NCBI RefSeq assembly: GCF_963169125.1
Contig: NC_084794.1
Location: forward strand, 228,876,219-228,940,218
Direction: 5' to 3'
Source of the DNA: Humulus lupulus
Taxonomy: Eukaryota > Streptophyta > Magnoliopsida > Rosales > Cannabaceae
Length of the DNA stretch: 64,000 nucleotides
The translations under genes and the position numbers were made by a program. Below the pieces are notes generated by a model. That model was not told the DNA's origin. It saw nothing but the letters and a program-made list of their open reading frames with translations, and did no database searches. Positions 34,060-46,667 of this stretch are shown here, in pieces (position 1 is the stretch's first letter; the number at the start of each line of letters is the position of its first letter).

Positions 34060-34499
34060 GAGCCAAGGTTAAGGGTTCCTGAAGAAAAGTTGGGCATGTA
34101 CACTCGTCACTAAAGATAGCTTCACTCAGGGTATGGTAACTATTTATCTAGTTATGTGCTTAACTACTCAAATAGAATGTAAGTGCTTTACCTGCATATT
34201 GTATTAGGGAGCATGAGATTCTGATAGAGCCAGTCTCTTGACTATTAATATGATTATATAATTACATGCTCCGTGAATGTATACATATGAATGTGATAAT
34301 TTCATGCTAGAGTTGGAAGCATGGCGTATATGTTGAAAGAGCAGGGGTTATGAATTGATGAACAAATGCTATGGGAATGTTTTTAGCACTGCAGGGGTTT
34401 GTGAATGTAGTGTGGTATGATTGTTCCCATGGGGAAGGCTTTTGAATATGCTCATCATATTTAATGGGTCAAGTTATTGACTGCAGATTCAATCAGCAG

Positions 34500-35575
34500 G
34501 TATGTATCCAAGGCAGATAATGAGACCTAGTGGTGGTTATACTGGACTGGGGATTACAGCCAGGGTTTGAGTTATTCATCTACCCCTCAGAATTTACCAC
34601 AGGTGTTTACAAATATGCAATTAAGATTACAGAGGCAAGAGGAAGAGATTAGGTGTTTGAAGCAACAATAGAATCTGTTAGGGAACACCTCTTCCTTTGT
34701 TATGCCAGGAGTGGCACTAGTTTTGGCTCAGCCTAGGGTTGAGAACATGTGGGAATTTATTTGTTGAAGATTCCAGGAGTATTACCCTAAAGTCTTTAAG
34801 GGAGGCATAGATCCATTCAGAGCTGAGCAATGGATGGGCATGATCATTTCCATTCTCGATAGTATGGGGGTGGTAGGTCACGATAGGGTGATCTGTGCTA
34901 CATATGTATTGCGTGATGATGCCCGGACATGGTGGGAAGTAGTATCCCAGACACTAGATACAGCTGTGATGGACTGGAAAGAATTTAGGCAGCTGTTCAA
35001 TGAAAGATATTACTGTGATGCGGCCAAGACTGCTAAGATGAATGATTTTCTGAAGCTCGTTCAGGGAAATGCAACAGTAACCGAGTATGTTAACAGATTT
35101 GATGCATTGGCCAAGTTTTCTTTTGATATGGTACCCACAGATGTAGCTCGGAAGGAAAGGTTTATCCAGGGATTGAATCCCAGAATAGCTCAGGGCATTA
35201 GAGGTGCCCCAATGCATGAAATCTCTACCTGCGCTCAGGTGGTAGGGAAGGCTCTTGCTGTTGAGAGCACAGGAAATGAGATAATAAAGGAGGGTGCTGG
35301 AGAGCGTAGTACTCAAGTAGTGACACCTCTGTTTATTGGTTTGAGCAAGAATAAAATCTGGAGGACTTATTGAAAATGCGCTCGGTGCAAGAGGCGTTAT
35401 CTAGGAGAATGCCGAGCAAAGTCATGTTTCTTATGTGGAATGGTTGGGCACTTTATGAAGGATTGCCCAAAACGGAGGATGGATGAGCAAAAGGGGGTGG
35501 ACAGCTCGACTCCAGCTCGAGTGTTCATTCCAATGCAGTCAGAGACTGAGAGTGAGACTGAGGCTGGTTCCTAAG
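34500..35575 (+). pseudogene. gag: X gag
   Basis: An open stretch from 34834 to 35373 encodes 179 residues of chromovirus Gag (CATYVLRDDARTWWE, FRQLFNERYYCDAAKTAKMNDFLKLVQGNATVTEYVNRFDALAKF, ARKERFIQGLNPRIAQGI). After a TGA at 35371-35373 the frame goes on into CARCKRRYLGEC and an intact CCHC knuckle CFLCGMVGHFMKDC (about 35425-35475). Upstream Gag (34500-34830) is present with stops (for example TAG near 34669). Gag would form the particle and bind element RNA. Non-functional as it stands. Confidence 0.85.
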
Positions 35576-36954
35576 GGGTGGCAGGTCAACTTTCTAGTTT
35601 TGATTTTTGTATTGTGCTGATTGGTTTTGGTGCCATGTTGTTCTTTGCTTGTTGCATCTAGAGAGGCATAGACTTGATATGCAGATTACATGGTTATGTT
35701 GTGATGAGTTAGATTATTGTGGAAAGGACTCATCAATTGTTTTGATAGGGTTTGTTATGAATGACTTCAGTATGATCCTAGATATAGATTGGTTAGCCAA
35801 GTTTGGGACAATGATGGTTTGCAAGGAAAGAATAGTGACTCTTGAGCTTGAGAGTGGGAAGCCCTTGTGGTAGTTGGCACTGCGCATGGATTGTGTATGT
35901 TTATGACACCTGTATTTAGAGCTAGAGATTTATTGCAGGAGGGTACATAGAACTCCTAGCAAGTGTGGTGGGTACCAGTTAGGTTGTGCTAGTAGGACCA
36001 GGACAGACTGGATTAGTCTGTAAGTTTCTGGATGTATCTCCAGGGGATTTTTCAGGATTACCTTTACATAAAGAGATAGAATGGTGATTAGGTTGGTGCC
36101 AGGGACATGATCGGGTCTAGGGTATTGTATTGAATGGATTCAGCAGAATTGTAAGAACTAAAGGACTCAGTTATTGGGTAAGATGATATTCTTTAAGGTG
36201 AATCTTTGATCTAGTTAGCACAAGCTAAAGATCAGGAAAAAGGATATGCAAAGGATTGCTTTTTATATTAGATAAGGGCACTGAGAGTGGTGAGTTGTTT
36301 TGATGGATTAGATGAACATAGTATTCAAGGATTACCTAAATTGGGTTTGTGATCGTCTTGATTGATGGTATTGTGGTATATTCTCGGTTGGAGAATTGCC
36401 AAGGTCAAGGAACGCCTTAGAGGTAAGGAGTTTCCTTGGACGGGCAGGATATTATATGTGTTTTGGGAAAGAGTTCTGAGTCTTCTTACAGATCATAATC
36501 AGTTTGCAGGTTGTTATGACACCTCAGTGACAGGGAAAAATGATTGCCTATGCATCATGATAGTTGAAGGATATGACCAGAAATAGAGTAGAGTTACTGG
36601 TGGGCCAGGTGGCCAACATTATGTTTAATTTACTCTTTCAGAGAGGATCAAATGAAAACAATTAAGTGAACCAAAGATAGGAAGATTGAGGGGAATGTCC
36701 TAGCTAGATTAGCTAAGGATTATGCAGTGTCAGGTATGAGTTTATTGTGGTAAAAAGGGATCGAACTTGGGATCCGATGGACATTGGGATTAAACGAGGG
36801 ATTTTGGATGAATCTCATACTTCTCTTTTATTCTCTTCATCCAGGCATTATGAAATATGTATTAGGGTCTGAAAGTTTTATATTGGTAGCTTGGGATGGA
36901 GAGGGACGTAATAGAATACATGACAAAGTTCTTAACCTATTAGCCGGTCAAGAC
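35576..36954 (+). pseudogene. X protease, RT and integrase-start relics
   Basis: Protease remains: the segment around MNDFSMILDIDWLAKFGTMMVCKERIVTLELESG (35756-35870) matches LGMDWLSKYGATIDC of Z. RT is reduced to scraps (36060-36420), with no long frame and internal deletions compared with Z. Around 36660-36954 come RNase H-integrase linker and zinc-finger text (RDVIEYMTKFLTY.PVK) where the second Cys of the finger is Tyr. An Athila solo LTR interrupts at 36955 and the sequence continues at 43175. Confidence 0.65.
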
Positions 36955-37761
36955 TGATCGTGAAAATATATATATACGCAAGTGCACGCAATCCATTCAA
37001 GTAATATACGATAAGTAAAGTATCGTTCCCTCAAAGACTATCTTCCAAGTACCACTAATTTTTCTTTAAATTTCTATTTGGAAACTAAGAATTTGACTTT
37101 TGAATTTAATTTTAAATATGAAAATACTTTAAACAAGAAAACAACTAACTAAAAGATTTAAATCACTATGAAAAAAAGACATAGGATGTTAATTTCATCA
37201 ACTTTTCATTTTACTAATTGTATTAATCAATTCTAGATTTCTTTCTTTTTATTCTAATAACAGGTTAACATAAATCGATTCCTATTCTTTTTCAAGATAT
37301 AAGATCTCAGCCTATATGTAGATTTTCTACATCTCTGTGATAAAATTAAACATATAGAAGACATTAAGCATGGAAACCTAATTACTACACAAGTCATACA
37401 TGTACTTTTGTCAAATATGTAACCTATGTCTATATAATGATAGCATATTCAATTCTCATCTTTCGAATTTTGAATCAAAATCCTTAAATTAAGAAAATAG
37501 TGATCAAGTATTTACTAGCATTAAACACACATTATATAGATTAGAATAGAGAAGAAAAATCAAAAGAATATCATAATTCAATTAGATAGAAATCCAAGTG
37601 ACTACATTAAACCCTAGATAATTTTTTTTTTGATGAATAAGAAAGATTGTTCAACAAACCATTACAAGACAAGTCTATGAAACCCAACACAATTACAAGA
37701 CCCAATTCCAACCCAAAAATCTGCCGAAACAAGTAAAGGCCCTATATATAATCTGTACAAA

Positions 37762-40700
37762 TCAATTCAGAGACAAACTGTTAATAAATTCTCTATCTTT
37801 CGTAGATGCTTTACATGGCAACACACTAAATACCCGAAATTTACAATCATGCTGAATTCTACTAACTGTGTGTTGAATTTGCCAAAGCTTGTGATTCCAA
37901 AGTGCATCATTCCTCACTCTCCATATATGATACACTGTTGCAGCAAGAAAAGAGAACAACATGCTCTTGTATATCCTGGATTTAAGCTTGGCATGAGAAA
38001 CCCAATGCAGAATACAAGTGAGATTAGTTGACTGTGCATTCCAATTAAGCCAATTTTTGATAGCCTCTAAACACCTCTGACTGTATATACATTTGAAAAA
38101 GAGGTGGTCAATGCTTTCCTTTTCCTGTCCACACATTAAGCAATCCTGATCAATATTAGGCTTGAATTTAACAATTCGGTCCTTTGTGTGTAGTCTTCCC
38201 CACATAACTAACCACATAATAAATCGATGCTTGGGAGTAATGAGTCTATCCCAAACAAACTTCCTCCATGATACTCTAGATTCTTGAGGAAACAGCAAGT
38301 CTAATCCCCATTTGATAGTATATTCCTAGGACAAAAAAGAATCCTGAGAAATTTTCATTATGAAACTATCCTTCACAGCCACTAAACACTTCCAGTACCA
38401 GCTGCAGTCCATGGGACATTTATAATCCCACCAATTGTGATTCATCAAATAGACACTATTTATCCACTTGAAAACAGGCTATCTTTCTTCTTGGCAATTG
38501 CCCAAACATATTTTCCCATGGCAGCCATGTTCCAATCATGTAATTTCTGAAATCCCAAGCCACCTGCAGCCCTTGAGACACAAATATTCTCCCAAGCAAT
38601 TAGCCCTGGTAAGTGAGTATCCGAGATACCTTTCCAAAGAAAGGCTCTACATATAGCTTCAACCTCTTTTAACAATTTCTTAGGCAAAATCATAATTTGA
38701 GCCCAATATGAATGAATTGAGATTAGGACTGAATTGATCAATGTGACTCTCCCCATATAAGAGAGGTTCTGAGTACTCCAAGATCTAATCCTGCTTATCA
38801 TCCTTTCCAATATACATTTACATTCAGCAGAAGGAATTTTTTTTGAGCAAATAGGGATGCCGAGGTACCTGAATGGGAGGTGGCTGCGAGAAAATCCAGA
38901 GACCTCTAGGACCCGATCAACTACAGCTTCAGGCATACCGTGATAGTATATGGCAGACTTATCAGAGTTGGGAACCAGGCCCGAAGAAGAGGAAAATAGC
39001 TTCAGACCTCTGAGCATGAGAAGGATTGAAACATAGTCTCCATGACAGAAAATAAGAAGGTCGTCCGCAAAACATAGATGGTTTAACTTCAGATTGGAGC
39101 ATTTATCATGGTATTTGAAACCAGATAAAGTACCCACTTTACTCAATATTCTTGATAGATACTCCATTCCAAGAACAAACAGCAAGGGAGATATGGGATC
39201 CCCTTGCCTAAGACCTCGTTTTGATGCAAAAAAACCATGCATCGATCCATTGAGAAGCAAGGAAAACTTGGGAATTTTAACACAAGTCATTATTTATTCT
39301 GAAAAGTGTTGAGGAAATTCAAAAGCCTTGAGCATCTCTTCAATGAATCCCCACTCTATTGTATCGTATGCTTTCCTTAGATCAATATTAATCATACAAC
39401 TAGGCTTGCAATTTTTTCGCCCATATAATCTCACCAAATCCTGACAAACCATAATATTATGGGCTATGTGTCTACCATGTACGAAACCCCCCTGGTTTTC
39501 AGCAATTAAATAAGGTAATACTTGTCTCAATCTCGAACAAATCACTTTCGATGCAGCCTTGTAAATCACGTTGCAGCACGAGATTGGCCTAAAGTCACTC
39601 ACACTTCGCGGACAGATCATCTTAGGAATAAGAGTAATGGTAGTGGCATTAATCTCCTTGAGTATTCTGCCTGAGGTCAAGAAAGATAGTATCGCAGATA
39701 TCACATCATACCCTACCAAATCCCAGTTATCTTGGTAAAAACTACTACCAAAACCATCCGGGCCTGGGGCTTTCATTCCAGGAATAGAGAACATGGCTTC
39801 TTTGACCTCCTGTGCTGTGTACTCGGCTTCAAGAATTTTGTAATGTATTTCAGATAACTTTGGTCCAATATTAATAATGCTCTGCTTCACCCTATATCTG
39901 TTAAACATCACAGAGCCAAGAAGATGTTGATAATATTGAAGAAATGCTCGCTGAACAGTAATAGGAGAATCACACCAATTCCCTTGCTCATCTTCTATTG
40001 TATAGATTCGGTTCTGAAGTCTCCTTGCCCGCAGAGAAGCATGAAAGATTGCTGTGTTTTCATCTCCATTGGTAGCCCAAGTAATTTTAGCTTTCTGAGC
40101 TAGAAAAAAAGAATATGCCTTGGATAATTTGGCATAATTCTCCCTAGCATTCTGTTCCTCTACCTGCATTCGGGAGTCATGAGGATCTTTATTCACTTTT
40201 GTCTGCAAGTTCATCAATTCTTCTTTAGCAACCATTTCTGCTTTGTGTAGATCATTGAAACCTTCTTTATTAATCAGCTTAAGGACATGTTTCAACCGTT
40301 TGAGTTTCACTGTCAATTTGTACATAGCAGAACCAACAGCTCCTTCTTGCCAACTCTGAGCAACTCTTGCACCAAAATCATCTGCATCTTTCCACATTCG
40401 AAAATATCGAAAAGGTTTTTTGCCACTAATCACATCTTGATATTAAGACACCAAAATGGGACTATGATCAAAACAACCCTCAGGTAAGAAAATTGCTTCT
40501 GAATGTTGAAACACATCTGCCCATTCAGGATTAACCAAAACTCGGTCTAGCTTTGAGAAGACTCTGTCCTCTGGCTTTTGCTTATTACTCCAGGTGTAAA
40601 AGTTCCCAGAATATTTTAAGTCCTCCAATTGACATCTTTCCACACAATCTCGAAATTCTTGAGTAGGACTTTTAGTACATCTTCTCCCCATTCTTTCATT

Positions 40701-41144
40701 AGGAAACAGGATATCATTAAAGTCACCCATAATTGTCCAAGGCCCCTGTATTTGTGTTGCAATATCCTCCAGATCTATCCATAGTTGAGTTCTCTTCTTA
40801 TCTTCGTTGAAGCCATATACAAAGGTAACATTAAACCTGCCTTGTTTCTGCCTTGAATGAACAACACAGTGAACTAGTTGAGCTGTACAAAGTCTAATAT
40901 CAACAGAAAACAAATTTGGTAGCCATGCTATAACAATCCTCCCTTTGTCAATCCAAGAGTTATTATTTGTAAAACACCAATTCTAAAATAAACTAGTGTA
41001 TAGAGAACCCATGCTCTTATTCTTGACCTTAGTTTCAAGGAGACTAACTAGCCCAACTTTTTTAGAAAAAATCAATTGCTTGATTTCTTGATGTTTTAGT
41101 TGGCTATTAACCCCCCTAACATTCCAACAGAGGATCTTATCCAT
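37762..41144 (-). pseudogene. LINE ORF2 (endonuclease, reverse transcriptase)
   Basis: Starts MDKILCWNVRGVN at 41144, the classic APE-type endonuclease opening; GDFNDIL and the DHSPIL motif follow (about 40725 and 40455). RT spans roughly 39900-38700: MFSIPGMKAPGPDGFG, ATTITLIPK, DFRPISCCNVIYKAASKVI, FVHGRHIAHN, GLRQGDPISPLLF, CFADDLL (catalytic FADD), then zf-RVT text WRKFVWDRL, HRFIMWLVMWGRLHTKDR, CLMCGQEKESIDHLFFKC (38260-38080). In-frame stops near 40985, at 40443, 39294 and 38460, plus a frameshift between 38460 and 38298. It would nick DNA and prime reverse transcription at the target. Inactive, but only lightly mutated. Confidence 0.9.
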
Positions 41145-42479
41145 TGGAAGTAGAGGGATCTCCCCCCCCTTCCATATGACAATTTGGACCCTCCTGTTCC
41201 TGACTTTCTAGTATACCAAATCTATTAGTCACTTTAGTCATAACTGGTAAAGCTTCCTTATCTACTCTTTTCCCCTTCTCAACTCTTTGAAAACCCTCCT
41301 TATCCACTTTCAGAACCATTGTCTCCATCTTTGTCACTTTTTCTTTAGGAACCCATTGTTTCTCTGTTTCCTTCTCTATAAGCTTGTTCCTACACTGTTT
41401 AGTTTCATGTCCCAAACCTGAACAGCTATAGCAAACCAGGGGCAACCATTCATACTTCACTTCCAAAACAATGTCACGATCAAATTCATCAGTGAAAGAA
41501 ATTGAAGCTGGGAAATCTTGTGCAAAGTTAACCTCAATTAAGACACGGGGATACATCAGCCGGTCCCTGTGTTTTGTAATGTCATCAACTTGTAGAGGTG
41601 TGCCTATCTGTCCAACAATCTTGAATAAAGATTTCCCCCCCCCCCCCCCCAATATTTGATATCCAATCCTTTTAATTGTATCCAAGTCGGTACACTAGTA
41701 ATCTCCTCTTTAGAAAAGTCATCTATCGGGTTCCATGGTTTCATAACCACAGGCTTTCGATCAAAGAATATGTAACCTCCCTGTAGGACCTTATCTCGTT
41801 GTTCCATGTTCTGAAATCAAATGATAAAGATCCCCCGAGCAATCAATCCCACCTTAACAACATCCTCTTTCCACATTCTCCTTGCAAAACCATCAAGAAT
41901 ATGAAGAGGCGGATTAACTCCCATTACAAAACAAACTATCGATGACTGCCAATAGTTAACCTCCTCTGCAATATCATCAAAGGTTATTTTCACTTTTGAG
42001 CTAGTATCTCGCTTCAAATAACCATCACTTCCAGGAGCAATCAGGCAATCGCCTTGCTTGTCCATCTGACCCAAACCACTTTCGCAGGCAGTAGCCCCTG
42101 GACAGTCGCCCTTCTGCTTTGGTGATCCAACAAAACAGAACTCTAAATTCTTAACGATGTTAGATCGCAAAATCGGAGGAGGAATTTTCTTACCCGAATG
42201 TACATCTTGTGTCGTGCGATTCACAATCGTTAGCCAGTCAGAGAAATCTTGTCAAATCTCACTTTGTTTCCTGAGAAGCTCCTCCGTCGCTTCTGGTGAG
42301 TAATGCTTCTCAACCCATTGATCATCCACCTCTTTATCTTCCTCAATATCCAGCTCCGTCACTCCTAATACCTCATCCATTGACCTCGTTTTGATGATCC
42401 TATCAGAAGATGATGGACCATATTTCTTAGATTTCGGCTTCGATTTGGTTTTCCCAGCTGCCTTCACTCCTTTCGCCAT
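41137..42479 (-). pseudogene. LINE ORF1 (DUF4283, CCHC zinc knuckle)
   Basis: Starts at ATG 42479 (MAKGVKAAGKTKSKPKSKKYG, a basic N-terminus). One frame carries on through two TGA stops (42252-42254 and 41817-41819) into DUF4283 text (VNYWQSSIVCFVMGVNPPLHILDGFARRMWKED, GGYIFFDRKPVVMKPWNP). A run of 16 C on the plus strand (41635-41650, G on the coding strand) shifts the frame; the second frame gives FKIVGQIGTPLQVD, RVLIEVNF and the knuckle CYSCSGLGHETKQC (about 41395-41435). ORF1 protein binds LINE RNA. The stop TAA at 41137-41139 overlaps the ORF2 start by 8 nt. Confidence 0.85.
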
Positions 42480-43174
42480 AGCTCCGGTGAGACACCGAAG
42501 GAGAGAGAGATAGAACCCTAGATAAAAAATTAGTTCATGAAAAAGAATAGAAAAAGAAGTAAGAGAAGAAAGAGAGGAAATAGAGAGAGGTCAAGAAGAA
42601 AGAGAGAGAGAAAGATCTAAAATAGTCTAAAGCATTCTTTTAATAGTAATAAGGTTGTGAAAAGAGTTTTCTAGATGTTTTCATTTGTTACTTGATAATG
42701 CTCCAAAATATTTTTATTTGAATTTAAAATCACGTAACTCTAGCTTGTGTAATCTTGTAGGTCAAATAACACAATGTAAACGTCGAAATTTGACTTTCCT
42801 TGTGAAATAAGATTTCGTAGGTCTTTGAATAAGCTTTCCAACGCCAAAAAAAGTTAAATCTGATAAGTAAGTTGGGAGATATAATCAAAATACCAAAACT
42901 GTCTCAGATTCAAAATATCTCAGATTTTTCCAACAATTTAAGTTTGAATTCTCCTTTACTTCTCCAATCCATTCAAATAAATATCTTTTTATTGTTTTTC
43001 TCTTGATTGAAGATAATATTTCAAATAAATTTTGAAATATTTCTCAAATATCTATTTAACAAATGACAACCTGAAAAATACAACAACCACACATAAAAAG
43101 AACTAAAAATATAAAATATTAATAATAAAACTAAAAAAACTAAGACTAAAAAGTATTAAAAATCTATCCTATCA

Positions 43175-44130
43175 AAGACAAAGTATCATAAACCAGTAAG
43201 GCTATTGTAGCCTTTGAGTATTCCATAATGGAAATAAGGAAACATCGCGATGGGTTTCGCTGTGGGGCTGCCCTGGATAGTGGGCCAACGTGATTTGGAT
43301 TGGGTCATTATGGACCAGTATTTAAAGTGAGTTCACTTCAATCAGTAATGATAAGTAACACAACTGATCAGTATTCACATCTTTGTGTGAGAGAGGTAGT
43401 ACGCCTTCATAGAATTCAAGGTCTATCTTATCAGATGAAGACTCTATTATTACTTCCAAGTTTTGGGAAAGGTTGTAGAAGGCGATGGGTATACAGTTGG
43501 AATTTAATACAATTTATTATCCTCAGACTGATGGTAAATCAGAGAGAGAATTATCCGGTTATTGGAAGAGCATCTTATGAGATGGGTGAGATGTTATATC
43601 TGGATCCTGAGGTAGTTCAGAGGATCATTGAGGATATTAAAAAAAAGGGTTAGAGCTTGGATGCTCACTTCTCAGAGTAAATAGAAAAGTTATGTTGATT
43701 TGAGATGCAGGAACATGGAATTCCAAGTGGAAGACTGTATCTTCCTTAAAGTATAACCATGGAAAGGGGTGAGGAAATAAGGGCAAGTTGAGCCCTAGAT
43801 TAGTAAGACCGTTTGAATCTTGGATAGGATCGGTCAAATTTCCATTGGATTGGCCTTATCTTTGGCACTGTCAGTAGTATACAGTGTATTTTGTATTTTC
43901 ATGTTGAGGAAACATGTGTTAGATGAGACTCATGTGTTGAGTTATGAGAATTTGGATATTGAGGCTAAGTTATCCTGTGAGGAATAGCCAGTTCAGATTT
44001 TAACAGAAAGAACAAAGTTCTGAGAAGCAAAGTTATACCTTTAGTTAAGGTATGATACAAAAATAGTGAGGTTGAGGGAACGACCTGGGAACTGGAATCA
44101 GATATGCGAAATTTATATTACAGGCTGATC
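43175..44130 (+). pseudogene. X integrase and chromodomain relics
   Basis: Continuation of integrase after the solo LTR: text like the PEWKWE..MDFV region (about 43222-43270), PSFGKGCRRRW and QFIILRLMVNQREN (about 43450-43550, equivalent of FHPQTDGQSERT shifted in frame), then the C-terminal part with VFHVSMLRKHVLDETHVL-like text (about 43895-43945). At 44030-44125 IPLVKVWYKNSEVEGTTWELESDMR matches a chromodomain tail, which places X in the chromoviruses. Frameshifts and stops throughout. Confidence 0.7.
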
Positions 44131-44160
44131 AGATAAAATTTCGAGGATGAAATTTCTGTA

Positions 44161-44173
44161 AGGAGGGGATAGT
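44161..44173 (+). other. X polypurine tract
   Basis: AGGAGGGGATAGT directly before the 3' LTR. Confidence 0.7.
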
Positions 44174-46667
44174 TATAATGACCCAAATTTCCTAACAAGG
44201 CTTGGGGCCTTGATTATGAGGTCGGGAGGGCCATAATGGATTTATTATGCAATCAAATGATTATATGCATGTTCAGGTGTATTAAATATGCATGTGAACC
44301 CATTTCTGTTCAATTGGGCAATTTTCATATTTTGGTCATTTTGGGTATATTTGTCATATATGTGATATGTGTGTGGTGCTTTATTATTATTTGGTTATGC
44401 TAGGGTTACCCAACACGAGATGATCCTAGGAGGCAAGCTAGTGGGAAAGTCACAACGGGATTCATACTTGACTCGGAGTGAGTCAAGGGGTATTTAGTAC
44501 ATTATCGGGATATTGGGTAATATGAATAAATATTTGATGATAAATTGGGAGTTAGTAAGATTAGGGGGAAATTCTGAGAGTTTTGACTATTTTACCCCCG
44601 GGGGCATTTTCGGGACCCCGAGCATTAGGATTTTCTTGAGGCTACTTAAGCTTGAAGTAACCTGTTAGAATTATAAAAGAACGTTCAGAATGTTCTCTCT
44701 TCCTCCCGTTTCCTTTTCGACACTCGATCACATTTTTGAAGGAAACTTGAGTTCTAGGACTCAGATTCAAGCGAGGATCAAGGCATATCGATTCTAGGAA
44801 AGATTAGAAGCTTTTTAGCAAGAGGATTTAGCTGGGAAACAACTCAATCGGAGGTAATCCAAGTTTTAAGTTCTTAGTTTTTAAATTTTTTAAGCTTTGA
44901 TTGGATTTTATGTTTTGATGAGTTTTTGGATAAATTGAAGCTCGGGTTTTATTGGTTTTGGGAGATTAGGATGTTTGGGAACTTTAATTTTTAGATTTGG
45001 ATAGGTTGGGGTCAGATTTGGAGCTTTGAAACTTGAAGAACACGAAGTTAGAACCCAGAAATCTAGTTTGGGCGCTGTAGCACTAGGTTGGTAGCGCTAC
45101 AGCGCTAGGTGCTCTGTTTTGGGGGAGTTGGGTCTGCTTGTAGCGCTGTAGCGCCCAAAGGTAGCGCTGTAGCACTACACATCCTTCAGAAATAGGTTTT
45201 TTGGTACTTTTTGGGGTTTTAACCCGAAGGCTCGAGGGATGATTCCACCACCCTGTTTGGTGGAATTGGAGGTCTCGAGAGCGCGAGATTGGTCCTGGGA
45301 TTGGGGTTTTGGAACTTCACCTCATTGAAACACCATTTATGGTTGTGACTAGGTTATCGCTAGGGGATTGGAAACAGGATCATGCTGGAGAGTTGTTCAT
45401 TGGTAACCTGTGCTTGGACAAAAGGTAAGAAAACTGCACCCAGTATGTGATGCATGTGATGCATAAGATACATGTGATTAGTGCATGATCATAATTATGC
45501 TAGTGATTGTTAAGTAAGTATGATGAATACCTTGCATTTGGATATTTGACATATGATATATGCCTGGTTACATTGCTTACTTGTGTATGGCACTGACCCA
45601 TGAGTCAGAAATCGGCACGAGCCGTATGGTATTGGCTTAAGAGTCAAGAATGAAATTGATGTGTTCAACACAAGCTGAAATGATTAGATCTAATCGACCT
45701 AAGCATTGAATGAATCATCATGAACATTAATGCTTGACCGACCTCAAGTTTGATGAAAATTAAAAGCTCTTGTCTAGTCTAAAGGCTAGTTACTTAGAGC
45801 CAGGGCCAAAAGGCTCAGGTGACTGCAACGTCACATGGCTATGGGTGTTGAGCCCAAGTTCGTGACTCACTCATCAGTCACTTATTTGATTAGGGTGCGG
45901 AGCCCAAAGTGCGACTCACTCATCTGATTAGGGCTACAAGCCCCATCATGGTTACCAGAATTTTAAACTGTTAATGACTCATCTGATTAGGGCTACAAGC
46001 CCCATGATGATTATCAAAATCATAAAGTGTTATTGACTCATCTTATTAGGGTCTAGAGTCCAAGTCTGTGACTTAATTGCCACTTATTTCTCATTATGAC
46101 TTGAAAGTCATCTATACAAAGGGCATGCCCCATAAGTCATCTATACAAAGGGCAGGGCCCACAATCATTATTTGGACTTATTTGCATGCATGAATATGGC
46201 TATTATTACTAGGCATGCCTATTATGATATAGTAACATGTTATTACTGTTCATGAGCATATTGAGTTTTCTTGCTGAGCTTCGGCTCACGGGTGCTAAGT
46301 GGTGCAGGTAAAGGCAAAAGAAAGTTGGACGATCCTTGAGTTGGAGAGCTTAAGTGACGATGTGTACTAATGCGGCTGCTCGACCACCACGGCCGAGGGT
46401 TTAAAGAGGAACTAGGGTTACACCCTATTTTGCCGCTTAGGACGGCTGGTTGTAAATATTTTATTGTAATTAACGTTTAAATTATATTTTTGGGATCCCA
46501 ATGTATACAGGTTACGTTTTAGTGAAACGTTGTTTCTTAACCAAAATTTTTAACCCTAAATCGTTAATCATACTTAGTTACACGATTATGGCCAAATGAA
46601 TCGATTAACGAGTTTAGCACTGTTTAAAATGCACACCGTAACAGTCCCTGGGTAGGAGGGAGTTACA
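44174..46667 (+). mobile_element. X 3' LTR
   Basis: 2494 bp, from TATAATGACC (the usual TG end mutated to TA) to GAGTTACA. Aligns with the split 5' LTR over its length. It has a ~38-bp deletion near 46090 and an extra GTAGCGCTGTAGC unit near 45150 compared with the 5' copy. Shows the empty G3 site at about 44645 and carries the conserved hairpin (45242-45266). Confidence 0.9.

Larger units (their letters stand above)
37622..42513 (-). mobile_element. LINE (L1-type), near full length
   Basis: About 4.9 kb with 12-bp target duplication AACCCTAGATAA (37610-37621, 42514-42525) and a 10-base poly(A) tail (T run on the plus strand, 37622-37631). Two ORFs on the minus strand in L1 order, ORF1 with DUF4283 and CCHC knuckle, ORF2 with endonuclease, RT and a C-terminal zinc-finger domain. 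Only 34 bp precede the ORF1 start, so the 5' untranslated region is very short or truncated. Confidence 0.95.
36955..43174 (-). mobile_element. Athila solo LTR in X integrase
   Basis: Minus-strand LTR with ends TGATAGG (at 43174) and ...TCACGATCA (at 36955), exact duplication AAGAC (36950-36954, 43175-43179). About 1316 bp without the LINE, matching the Athila A LTR (1319 bp) and sharing its terminal text. It carries TATATATATA near the left end. GA-rich microsatellite at 42545-42615. Confidence 0.9.
29231..46667 (+). mobile_element. X: Ty3/gypsy chromovirus (Tekay/Del-like), complete outline but decayed
   Basis: 5' LTR 29231-34044 (split by G3), primer-binding site 34048, gag-pol relics 34500-44130 (split by an Athila solo LTR carrying a LINE), polypurine tract 44161-44173, 3' LTR 44174-46667. 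Target copies are TCGGG (29226-29230) and ACGGG (46668-46672), one mismatch. With nested elements removed it is roughly 9 kb. LTR copies differ by about 4-7% by eye plus indels, so it is much older than T. Confidence 0.9.
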
